From: Deltaproteobacteria bacterium
GTDB lineage: Bacteria > Desulfobacterota > DSM-4660 > Desulfatiglandales > Desulfatiglandaceae
NCBI GenBank assembly: GCA_018644785.1
Contig: JABGPV010000318.1
Coordinates: 1 to 5,545 of the forward strand
Direction: 5' to 3'
Length of the DNA: 5,545 bases
The first letter of the stretch is position 1; the number at the start of each line of letters is the position of its first letter. Made by a program: the position numbers and the translations under genes. A model generated the notes under the pieces. The model did not search any database. It saw only the letters and a list, made by a program, of their open reading frames with translations, and had not been told where the DNA came from. Below are positions 1 to 5,545 of the stretch, one piece after another.

Positions 1-1
1 G

Positions 2-937
2 AACAAAGATACCCAGCTTGAAGACACGGTAATCTTTGTGGGTTTAGATGTCAGCGCCATCAAGGCGGCCGCTAAATCCGACCTGCATCAGACCATCATC
101 ATGGCCACGATTCTCCTTTTGATCTGTTTTTCAGGTATCATTTTTGTTTTCATGACCCATCGGTACAGGACGACCGAAGCCTCTCTGTCCCAAGAGATCA
201 TCAGCAGTCAGAGACTCGCCTCAATCGGCCGGTTAGCCGCCGGAGTGGCCCATGAAGTGCGAAACCCTTTAAGTTCCATTAAGGGGTTTGCCATATATCT
301 TCAGCAGCGCTTTCCCGATAACCCTGAAGACCGGGAAATGTCGCACATCCTGATTCAGGAAGTGGAACGCCTGAACAAAGTGATCACCCAGCTTTTAGAG
401 ATTGCAAGACCGGTTACCATCTCCGGTCAAACCACCCTGATGCATGATTTCATTAAGAACAGCTTGAAGTTGATTGAGAAAAAGGTCGCCCAACAGCAGG
501 TCCAAATTGATGTGGATTTATCCCATGAGATCAGGGGTGCCCGTATTGATCGGGACCGGATGCAGCAGGTTCTATTGAACTTATACTTAAACGCCCTCGA
601 CGCCATGCCGGAGAATGGCAGGCTAAGAGTGATTCTGTCCAAGAGGGTTGTCCCCCCAACACCCGGTCATGATACCGATGTGAAAATGAACCGGGAATTT
701 TTGGAAATTCAAGTGGTCGATAACGGAAAAGGTATTGAACCAATTGATCTTCCACATATTTTTGATCCCTATTTTACAACCAAAAATACCGGCACCGGTT
801 TAGGTCTTGCCATTGTATATAATATAATAAAGGCCCATGAAGGCAAAATAACGGCTGAAAGCAACCCTGGATTCGGCACCACCATAACCGTATTATTGCC
901 AGTATCCAAGCCTTACTTGAGAGCAAATCATGAATAG
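2..937 (+). CDS. zraS: ZraS/HydH-like membrane sensor histidine kinase (5'-truncated by window edge)
   Basis: The C-terminal 311 residues of a sensor kinase that autophosphorylates on histidine and passes the phosphate to the response regulator encoded immediately downstream. The reading frame is open to the window edge, so the GTG at 38 is most likely an internal valine and not the start. Residues are numbered from the codon at position 2. They show the end of a periplasmic sensor domain (VIFVGLDVS), one membrane segment at about 31-51, a short linker without an obvious HAMP or PAS domain, then a HisKA domain with the H box HEVRNP (His84, bases 251-253). The HATPase domain follows, with N box NLYLNALDAM (Asn197), DNGKG (from Asp240), FDPYFTTK and GTGLGL (264-269). 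All catalytic motifs are intact. The phrases LAAGVAHEVRNPLSSIKG and LNLYLNALDAM closely resemble E. coli ZraS as I remember it; the symbol is family-level only. The stimulus (zinc or envelope stress in E. coli) cannot be read here because the sensor domain is cut off. Confidence 0.93.
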   Translation, partial: NKDTQLEDTVIFVGLDVSAIKAAAKSDLHQTIIMATILLLICFSGIIFVFMTHRYRTTEASLSQEIISSQRLASIGRLAAGVAHEVRNPLSSIKGFAIYLQQRFPDNPEDREMSHILIQEVERLNKVITQLLEIARPVTISGQTTLMHDFIKNSLKLIEKKVAQQQVQIDVDLSHEIRGARIDRDRMQQVLLNLYLNALDAMPENGRLRVILSKRVVPPTPGHDTDVKMNREFLEIQVVDNGKGIEPIDLPHIFDPYFTTKNTGTGLGLAIVYNIIKAHEGKITAESNPGFGTTITVLLPVSKPYLRANHE

Positions 938-2312
938 TCAAAAAAGTTCTGTCTTGGTTGTCGACGACGACGATGCCCATCGAACCGTACTCAAAGCCGT
1001 CCTGAAAGGGTGGGGATATGATATTCATGAGGCCAATGACGGTTATGTTGCCGTTAGAAAGGTTAAAGACAACCCCTTCGACCTGGTCCTGATGGATATC
1101 CGCATGCTGAAATTATCAGGCATCGAAGCTTTGAAACAGATTAAGATTTTTAATCCCGCCATTCCAATCGTTATCATGACTGCTTATTCCTCAGTAGAAA
1201 CGGCCGTGGAGGCGCTCAAGAAGGGGGCATATGACTACCTCACCAAGCCCCTGGATTTTGATGAATTGCGGTTAGTGATGGAAAGGGGTATGGAGCACAG
1301 CCGGCTAAAGGAGGAAAACCGCTTCCTTAAACAGGCCCTTGGGAGCCGGTTTGATACCCGGAATATCATCGGTCGGAGCCCTGCCATGGTCCAACTCATG
1401 GAAACCGTAGCCCAAGTCGCCTCTTCTGATGCAACCGTATTGATCACGGGGGATTCAGGAACAGGAAAAGAATTGGTTGCCGGGGCGATTCATTTCAATA
1501 GTTCAAGGAATGACGCGCCCTTCATTAAGATCAACTGTGCCGCCATTACGGAAACATTGCTTGAATCCGAGCTTTTTGGTCATGAAAAAGGGGCCTTTAC
1601 CGGGGCGTACCGAAAAAAAGAAGGCCGGTTTAAACAAGCCGATGGAGGGACCCTTTTTCTGGACGAAATCAGTGAAATGCACCCGACCATGCAGGTAAAG
1701 CTATTACGTGCTCTGCAGGAAAGAGAAATCACTCCGGTAGGAGGAGAAAAAGACATTCAAATAGACGTCCGAATTGTCGCAGCCACCAATAAGAATTTAG
1801 TGGAGATGATCGAACAAGGTAATTTCCGCGAAGATCTTTTTTACCGGTTAAATGTAATTGAGCTTCACCTTCCGCCGCTGTGCCGGAGAAGGGAAGATAT
1901 CCCCCTTATTGCCGAGCATTTTCTATCAAAATTCAAAGAGAAGAATAAGAAAAATATCAAGGGATTTACGCCCAAAGCCATGGACCGGCTGATTCGATAC
2001 AAATGGCCGGGAAATGTGCGGGAATTGAGCAATGTTGTTGAAAGGGGTGTTATTTTAACAAGGTCCGAGTATTTGAATACAAGCAATCTCTCTTTTTCGC
2101 GAAACGATTCCGAATCTTTCGCCGACACTGAAGCGGCCATGGCCGTTGTTCCCTACCCCGAATCGGGGGGCTCCCTGGCGGAAGCGGAAAAGCAAGTTAT
2201 TCTGAACACTTTGAAGACAACCGGGGGCAACAAAAGCGAAAGCGCAAGAAGCCTTGGCATTACCCGCAATACATTGCGCAAAAAATTGAAAAAATATGGT
2301 GTGATGGAGTAG
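930..2312 (+). CDS. zraR: ZraR/HydG-like sigma-54-dependent response regulator
   Basis: A complete 460-residue NtrC-family enhancer-binding activator: once phosphorylated it should oligomerise upstream of sigma-54 promoters and use ATP hydrolysis to open the polymerase complex. The receiver domain (about 7-120) has the acidic pair Asp12/Asp13, phosphoacceptor Asp56, Thr84 and Lys106. The AAA+ domain (about 146-375) has Walker A GDSGTGKE (174-181), the sigma-54-contacting loop GAFTGA (221-226), Walker B GGTLFLDE (239-246) and the arginine-containing FREDLFYRLNV stretch. A Fis-type helix-turn-helix ends the protein (about 420-457, GGNKSESARSLGITRNTLRKKL). Length and order are normal for the family, and no key residue is missing. 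The receiver segment NPAIPIVIMTAYSSVETAVEAL is close to E. coli ZraR as recalled. Its ATG overlaps the kinase stop (bases 930-937), with a weak GAGAG ribosome site inside the kinase gene, so the two are almost certainly co-transcribed and translationally coupled. Its likely target is the sigma-54 promoter at 4593-4607. Confidence 0.96.
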   Translation: MNSQKSSVLVVDDDDAHRTVLKAVLKGWGYDIHEANDGYVAVRKVKDNPFDLVLMDIRMLKLSGIEALKQIKIFNPAIPIVIMTAYSSVETAVEALKKGAYDYLTKPLDFDELRLVMERGMEHSRLKEENRFLKQALGSRFDTRNIIGRSPAMVQLMETVAQVASSDATVLITGDSGTGKELVAGAIHFNSSRNDAPFIKINCAAITETLLESELFGHEKGAFTGAYRKKEGRFKQADGGTLFLDEISEMHPTMQVKLLRALQEREITPVGGEKDIQIDVRIVAATNKNLVEMIEQGNFREDLFYRLNVIELHLPPLCRRREDIPLIAEHFLSKFKEKNKKNIKGFTPKAMDRLIRYKWPGNVRELSNVVERGVILTRSEYLNTSNLSFSRNDSESFADTEAAMAVVPYPESGGSLAEAEKQVILNTLKTTGGNKSESARSLGITRNTLRKKLKKYGVME

Positions 2313-2323
2313 AGGGTTCGTTA

Positions 2324-2363
2324 GGCAGTATCGGCCTACACCTGGTGGCGTAAGCCGATGCCC
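2324..2363. terminator. Possible bidirectional hairpin between convergent genes
   Basis: The 61-base gap between two gene ends contains an imperfect inverted repeat. ATCGGC at 2330-2335 pairs with GCCGAT at 2354-2359 and extends outward through a G-T pair and a G-C pair (2328-2329 with 2360-2361); after a 2-base bulge, GG (2324-2325) pairs with CC (2362-2363). The 18-base loop contains a small CACC/GGTG dyad. The position suits a shared terminator, but no T-tract follows the stem on either strand, so it is not a classical intrinsic terminator. It could equally stabilise 3' ends or be chance. Confidence 0.33.
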
Positions 2364-2373
2364 ATCAAGAGGT

Positions 2374-4530
2374 TTAAGGGTACTCGTGGCTCCCCCGATC
2401 GGGTGCGTCCCCATGGGGAATCCAACCGGTGTAATAGGGGGCGTTATCGGCTCCGCTGTCGATTGCCGGAGATCCCGTTTTAAGCGCATAATCAAACCTA
2501 AGGGGATCTTTAAAGAGCGGATCTGCGAACAGATCATGATCTCCTGCGCCTGACCCGCCGCGTGCAAAACCGAACTGGGGATTTTTGCACGCCCGGCTTC
2601 TCGGCCCTTCGCCGCAAGAGGCTTCCTGGCCGTTATTCCCGCTCAAAATATTATAGTCGGACACCGAACCCGGGTTTAGAATAATACCGGCAGCAACGTT
2701 GAAGTAGGCAATATTGTTCAGGAGCAGGATCTTATCGCCCGATTGTACAGTGACAACCCCAGCCTTGCCGTTGCAGGCGGCAACGTTGTTAAACGCATAC
2801 CCATCGGCGTTTTGGGTAAATCCGATCCCGGATCTGGAATTCCAATAGGTGTCGTTCCCAACTACGGTGCAATGGGTCACGCCGTAATCCGAGCCTTTGC
2901 AGGAGATGCCATTTCTAGCGTTGTTAAAAGTGGTGTTCCCGACGATAAGGGCGTACGTGTCGTCCAGAACGAAACCCCGGTCCTCCCCGGCATGTTCGTT
3001 GCGGACACCGATACCTGAAACCTTGGAATTAAAAACGATGTTTCCCTGCACCAAAACCGGTTCATCAGGCAATCCGACGCCGTCAAGCCCAATGCCGCCC
3101 TGATTCTCAAGGGCCGTTGCATCTGATCCATTGTTGAACACAATGTTGTGTAAAATCACAGCCTGAGTCCGCTCGTTGATATGGTTGCAGTTTTTTGGAT
3201 CTCCGTTGCAGGCACCGACGGGTTGAAGGTATCCCTGGCGTACGCCGATTCCGGTCCAGGCATTTTCATACACAATATTGTACTCAAGATAAGCCTTGGC
3301 GCCATGACGTACCCCGATGCCGGGTGATTGATGGAGATCCTCCTCTCCTGGCACTGCATTCCAGAAAGACTCGTTATTGATCATGACCGCGCAGGAGTAA
3401 TGGTTGTTGCCAAGTCCCAACCCATTGTTTTGATAGGAGATGTTGTCGTAAACAAGGGGGACGGGCCGGTACTCGATATTGGTGTTTCCATAGTCGGCGT
3501 TCTTAAAGGCTTCTTGGGCAAGAGCCGGATCATACCCGCAAGGTGGCGTCAGAGGCGTGGTCTCCTTCCAACTGGCATGCACCCCCACACCGGTCGAGCC
3601 ATTGTTGTAGATGACATTATGCCGGATAATGGGAGATCCACCCCTGCACTGGAGGGTATGGCCATGACCGGGGATGGTGTGGTCCTGCTCAGGCATCAAT
3701 CTCACGGTAAACCCGTCGAAGACCGTGTTGCGTGTGGTGCCGGCTGTAAAGTCGACCATCGGCCGCCGGTTTCCACAGCCTCGATTGGGATCATCCGGAT
3801 CATCGGGAATACAGTCGATAGTGCCACCCAGGGTCGATCCTTCGGAATATCCACCGCCCTCCAAAATGGTGCGTACGGCACGCTTCATCGGTTTCAGGTT
3901 TGGTTTCCGGGAATCAACCACGATCCGTTTTCCGGTATCATAATAGTGCCGCAGGTCGATTCGTTCAGCCAGGTAGTCGTTAAGGCGTTCATTTCCATCT
4001 TCAACGGTGCCCGCTTCATTCCAGGTATCCGAGTAAATTTTCACATCTTTTCCGTCAATACTCAGGTATTCCCGGTAAACTCCAGGTCGCACGATAATGG
4101 TGTCGCAGTGATTGGCCGCATCCACTGCATCCTGGATAGCGCCAAAAACAGCATGGAAGACACCTTGCTTCCATCGAGGATCATCCTTCCCTGTTTTGGT
4201 GACCAATAACGTGCGGCCACCTCCCACCTCGCTGCAATCAGAGCGGCTTGACATCATCTCTTCGTATGCCGACCGACAAGATGCAAAGGGCGATACAAAA
4301 TCGTCAGGCGGATCCTGATAACGGACTTCGGCAAAGGGATCTTGTGTTGCCACGTCAAATTGCGGGGGAGAATCTCCACAACGCTCTTTCACCTGCCCCT
4401 TAAGCGCATTTGTGCTGGAAATGAGACCTCTCCATGGTTCCCCTCCAAAAGTAGACATAATGGAAACACAAAGCACTACGATGGAAAAAACAATCACAAG
4501 TAAAACTCGAATTTCTTTTTTGGTTTTCAT
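2374..4530 (-). CDS. Exported right-handed parallel beta-helix protein (pectin-lyase-like fold), cysteine-rich
   Basis: A 718-residue protein. The start is placed at the ATG at 4530-4528 because an ideal Shine-Dalgarno lies 6 bases before it and the next residues (MKTKKEIR, then a hydrophobic stretch about 9-27) form a Sec signal peptide or N-terminal anchor. An in-frame ATG at 4581 would add 17 residues and falls on the predicted transcription start. There is no proper lipobox around Cys21. Residues 31-105 are a low-similarity linker. Residues 122-167 (AIQDAVDAANHCDTIIVRPGVYREYL) are the usual entry to a pectin-lyase-like helix. Residues about 300-632 hold eleven coils carrying N-x-x-[YFA]-x-N or a near variant, most followed by G-I-G-V-like strands. 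The end (KTGSPAIDSG ... DRGSHEY, 684-717) is a motif common at the C-terminus of bacterial extracellular beta-helix proteins. There are 17 cysteines, 16 of them after the signal, but no CxxCH haem site. No enzyme active site is recognisable; a surface or periplasmic binding, structural or polysaccharide-related role is possible. It stands alone, convergent with the regulator gene. Confidence 0.92.
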   Translation of the reverse strand: MKTKKEIRVLLVIVFSIVVLCVSIMSTFGGEPWRGLISSTNALKGQVKERCGDSPPQFDVATQDPFAEVRYQDPPDDFVSPFASCRSAYEEMMSSRSDCSEVGGGRTLLVTKTGKDDPRWKQGVFHAVFGAIQDAVDAANHCDTIIVRPGVYREYLSIDGKDVKIYSDTWNEAGTVEDGNERLNDYLAERIDLRHYYDTGKRIVVDSRKPNLKPMKRAVRTILEGGGYSEGSTLGGTIDCIPDDPDDPNRGCGNRRPMVDFTAGTTRNTVFDGFTVRLMPEQDHTIPGHGHTLQCRGGSPIIRHNVIYNNGSTGVGVHASWKETTPLTPPCGYDPALAQEAFKNADYGNTNIEYRPVPLVYDNISYQNNGLGLGNNHYSCAVMINNESFWNAVPGEEDLHQSPGIGVRHGAKAYLEYNIVYENAWTGIGVRQGYLQPVGACNGDPKNCNHINERTQAVILHNIVFNNGSDATALENQGGIGLDGVGLPDEPVLVQGNIVFNSKVSGIGVRNEHAGEDRGFVLDDTYALIVGNTTFNNARNGISCKGSDYGVTHCTVVGNDTYWNSRSGIGFTQNADGYAFNNVAACNGKAGVVTVQSGDKILLLNNIAYFNVAAGIILNPGSVSDYNILSGNNGQEASCGEGPRSRACKNPQFGFARGGSGAGDHDLFADPLFKDPLRFDYALKTGSPAIDSGADNAPYYTGWIPHGDAPDRGSHEYP

Positions 4531-4536
4531 TTTACG

Positions 4537-4545
4537 ACCTCCTTT
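4537..4545 (-). promoter_or_regulatory. Strong ribosome binding site deciding the beta-helix gene start
   Basis: On the minus strand this reads AAAGGAGGT, a near-perfect complement of the 16S rRNA 3' end, placed 6 bases before the ATG at 4530. It fixes the start at 4530 and argues against the longer in-frame start at 4581, which has no comparable site. Confidence 0.9.
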
Positions 4546-4592
4546 ATGATTGATGGGTTGATGTTTGTCGACCATGTTCATGATTCATAAGG

Positions 4593-4607
4593 GCAATTTG
4601 CATGCCA
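4593..4607 (-). promoter_or_regulatory. Sigma-54 (RpoN) -24/-12 promoter of the beta-helix gene
   Basis: The minus strand reads TGGCAT-GCAAA-TTGC, matching the sigma-54 consensus TGGCAC-N5-TTGC with one mismatch (T for C at the sixth base). The invariant GG and GC are separated by exactly 10 bases as required. Counting from the -12 C at 4593 puts transcription start near 4581, giving a leader of about 51 bases with the Shine-Dalgarno at its end. The gene of a sigma-54 activator (GAFTGA present) lies immediately beyond this transcription unit, which strengthens the call. The match, spacing and location are seen directly; activity is inferred. Confidence 0.8.
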
Positions 4608-4667
4608 TTATCCCATAACACACCAATATGATAGGAATATTTGTTTTATGGGTTGCCCTGGCATGCA
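4599..4667. repeat. Nested inverted repeat overlapping the sigma-54 promoter
   Basis: The outer arms are a perfect 9-base inverted pair: TGCATGCCA at 4599-4607 and TGGCATGCA at 4659-4667. The inner arms are CCCATAA at 4612-4618 and TTATGGG at 4646-4652. Both pairs centre on 4632-4633, so this is one imperfect dyad of 69 bases. The left outer arm is the -24 half of the sigma-54 promoter. The right arm copies that half on the opposite strand, without a matching -12 GC. The central 27 bases are AT-rich. It may be a regulator binding region or a promoter remnant; which of these cannot be told from sequence. Confidence 0.55.
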
Positions 4668-4875
4668 TAATGGGGAATGGGGATGTGGTCAAAAAATAAC
4701 CGTTGTGGTAGGATGTGAAGGCGCATCTGCGAAAAAATTACCCGGTTTTTGTGCTTCGGCCAGATTAGGTCTGAATCTCTTTGTGATCCCGGCAATTTTG
4801 AAAACTTTGATTCTTGATAAGGGATTGAACTGGACGCGCCTTACGAGAAGCTGCGACCGATGCCGAAGTAAGAGT

Positions 4876-4881
4876 AAAGGA
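4876..4881 (+). promoter_or_regulatory. Ribosome binding site choosing the oxidoreductase start
   Basis: AAAGGA lies 5 bases before the ATG at 4887. The competing in-frame ATG at 4881 overlaps this site and has only a weaker AAGAG upstream (4870-4874). An in-frame TAA at 4875-4877 rules out any start further upstream, so the only uncertainty is two residues. Confidence 0.65.
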
Positions 4882-4886
4882 TGGAG

Positions 4887-5545
4887 ATGCTGTTCAGCCC
4901 GACAAAAATTCAGGGCCTGGTGCTGAAAAACAGATTAATGGCCCTTCCTGTCTTCACAGGCTATTCTCTGCCTGACGGAAGGATTTCGCTCTTAATGCTT
5001 GAGCACTACCGGCGTTTGGCAAGTTCCGGTGTTGCTGTTGTCGTGGTACCGAATGTTGCTGTAACCGAAAATGGCCGTACAACTGAGCGCAGCCTGCGGC
5101 TTGACCATGACACCCAAATTGAGGAATTAAGACGCCTTGTCAGGGTGATCAAAGAAAATGGTGCAATCGCCTGTGTGCAATTGAATCATGCGGGCCGGTA
5201 CGCTATTTCAGATCATCCCCTGTTGCCGTCTGCCCTGGATGTTAATGAAGCGACCGGAAACATAGCTGCGCTGAAAGACTTTATGGAGAGTTTTCCCTTT
5301 GTAAAACGATTCGGATTAACCGCTCACGTAGCAAAAATGGCTGCAGGCTGGACACTCCAGATGACCGATACCGACATTCAACAAACTATAAATATGTTCG
5401 GTCAATCTGCTTTCAGGGCATTTCAAGCTGGTTTTGAGATGATTGAACTGCACGGCGCGACAGGTTATCTGATCACGCAATTTTTATCTGCCAGAACCAA
5501 CAGAAGAAAGTCGCCATGGGGTGGTTCACCTGAGGCCCGAATGCG
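4887..5545 (+). CDS. Old Yellow Enzyme family NAD(P)H:flavin oxidoreductase, FadH-like N-terminal barrel (3'-truncated by window edge)
   Basis: The first 219 residues of an FMN-dependent TIM-barrel reductase of the OYE / 2,4-dienoyl-CoA reductase / NADH oxidase family, which uses NAD(P)H to reduce activated C=C bonds. The opening LFSPTKIQGLVLKNRLMALPV (2-22) is the standard first strand. FTGYSLPDG (23-31) resembles the HTG segment of FadH. AIACVQLNHAGRYA (94-106) is the conserved FMN-side HAGR motif. AGFEMIELHGATGYLITQFLSARTNRR (181-207) followed by WGG (211-213) is the conserved substrate/FMN segment and the family signature. Two oddities: residues about 119-157 are longer than the matching loop of E. 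coli FadH as recalled, and the HGAxGYL motif has Thr192 where many members have His or Asn. It is not possible to say whether a C-terminal FeS/FAD reductase half follows, because the frame is open to the last base. Substrate unknown. It is divergent from the beta-helix gene. Confidence 0.9.
   Translation, partial: MLFSPTKIQGLVLKNRLMALPVFTGYSLPDGRISLLMLEHYRRLASSGVAVVVVPNVAVTENGRTTERSLRLDHDTQIEELRRLVRVIKENGAIACVQLNHAGRYAISDHPLLPSALDVNEATGNIAALKDFMESFPFVKRFGLTAHVAKMAAGWTLQMTDTDIQQTINMFGQSAFRAFQAGFEMIELHGATGYLITQFLSARTNRRKSPWGGSPEARM

Larger units (their letters stand above)
4531..4886. other. Divergent intergenic region (356 bases)
   Basis: This separates the minus-strand beta-helix gene from the plus-strand oxidoreductase gene. 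Bases 4531-4607 hold the leader, ribosome site and sigma-54 promoter of the former. Bases 4599-4675 hold the nested inverted repeat and a second small dyad, CCC-N4-ATGCAT-N4-GGG at 4656-4675, about 75-95 bases upstream of the predicted start, a usual distance for an enhancer-binding site. From about 4680 to 4870 I see no convincing gene, RNA or sigma-70 promoter. A weak dyad, AGATT-N7-AATCT at 4762-4778, could be an operator for the oxidoreductase gene. The promoter for that gene was not identified. Confidence 0.6.

Noticed and set aside
38..40. GTG at 38 as the kinase start
   Set aside because: The frame is open upstream to the window edge, and the encoded residues before it (NKDTQLEDTVIF) read naturally into the sensor domain end seen in ZraS-like kinases; a start here would leave the protein without its first membrane segment and sensor.
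3196..3211. TTGG ... TTGC resembling a second sigma-54 promoter on the plus strand
   Set aside because: GG and GC are separated by 9 bases, not 10, and it lies inside the beta-helix coding region with no gene downstream on that strand.
3181..3215. Cysteine pairs in the beta-helix protein as haem-binding CxxCH motifs
   Set aside because: The closest arrangement is C-x6-C-x-H; no CxxCH is present anywhere in the protein.
3328..4209. A 293-codon open frame on the plus strand
   Set aside because: It lies wholly antisense to the beta-helix gene, whose signal peptide, repeats and C-terminal motif are clear; the translated product resembles no family I know and it has no ribosome site. It is a reading-frame shadow.
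4659..4673. TGGCATGCATAATGG as a sigma-54 promoter for the oxidoreductase gene
   Set aside because: The -24 half is good, but the -12 position has GG in place of the invariant GC, and it is more than 200 bases from the gene. Kept only as part of the inverted repeat.
4648..4926. A 92-codon open frame upstream of and overlapping the oxidoreductase start
   Set aside because: The nearest AGGA is 11 bases before the ATG, the product is a Cys/Arg/Lys-rich string without family likeness, and it overlaps the well-supported oxidoreductase start by 40 bases. Not enough to call a gene.
1..5545. CRISPR array, tRNA/rRNA genes or insertion sequence
   Set aside because: No evenly spaced direct repeats, no tRNA cloverleaf or rRNA segment, and no transposase or terminal repeats were seen on reading both strands.

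Overview
The window looks like a Gram-negative bacterial chromosome segment. The two-component pair is of the ZraS/ZraR (HydH/HydG) type with a sigma-54 activator, the middle gene encodes an exported protein, and the last gene is an Old Yellow Enzyme family reductase. This combination would fit a deltaproteobacterium (Desulfobacterota), but that is an inference from gene content and family resemblance recalled from memory, not from a search.

Layout: (1) positions 2-937, plus strand, are the C-terminal 311 residues of a membrane sensor histidine kinase whose 5' part lies outside the window. (2) Positions 930-2312, plus strand, are its partner, a complete receiver/AAA+/Fis-type sigma-54-dependent response regulator that overlaps the kinase gene by 8 bases. 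(3) Positions 2313-2373 form a 61-base convergent gap with a possible hairpin. (4) Positions 2374-4530, minus strand, encode a 718-residue exported right-handed parallel beta-helix protein with 17 cysteines. (5) Positions 4531-4886 form a divergent intergenic region. It holds a strong Shine-Dalgarno, a well-formed sigma-54 promoter (-24/-12) pointing at the beta-helix gene, and a nested inverted repeat that overlaps the promoter. (6) Positions 4887-5545, plus strand, are the N-terminal 219 residues of an OYE-family NAD(P)H:flavin oxidoreductase that runs off the window.

The most interesting reading is regulatory. The beta-helix gene has a sigma-54 promoter and lies tail to tail with a sigma-54 activator. 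In enterobacteria the ZraSR system drives zraP, a periplasmic zinc-binding/chaperone protein, from a sigma-54 promoter. No zraP is visible here, and the nearby sigma-54-dependent gene is instead a cysteine-rich exported beta-helix protein. A working model is an envelope-sensing kinase and regulator that switches on this exported protein. The promoter and the protein architecture are seen in the sequence; the regulatory link is inferred.
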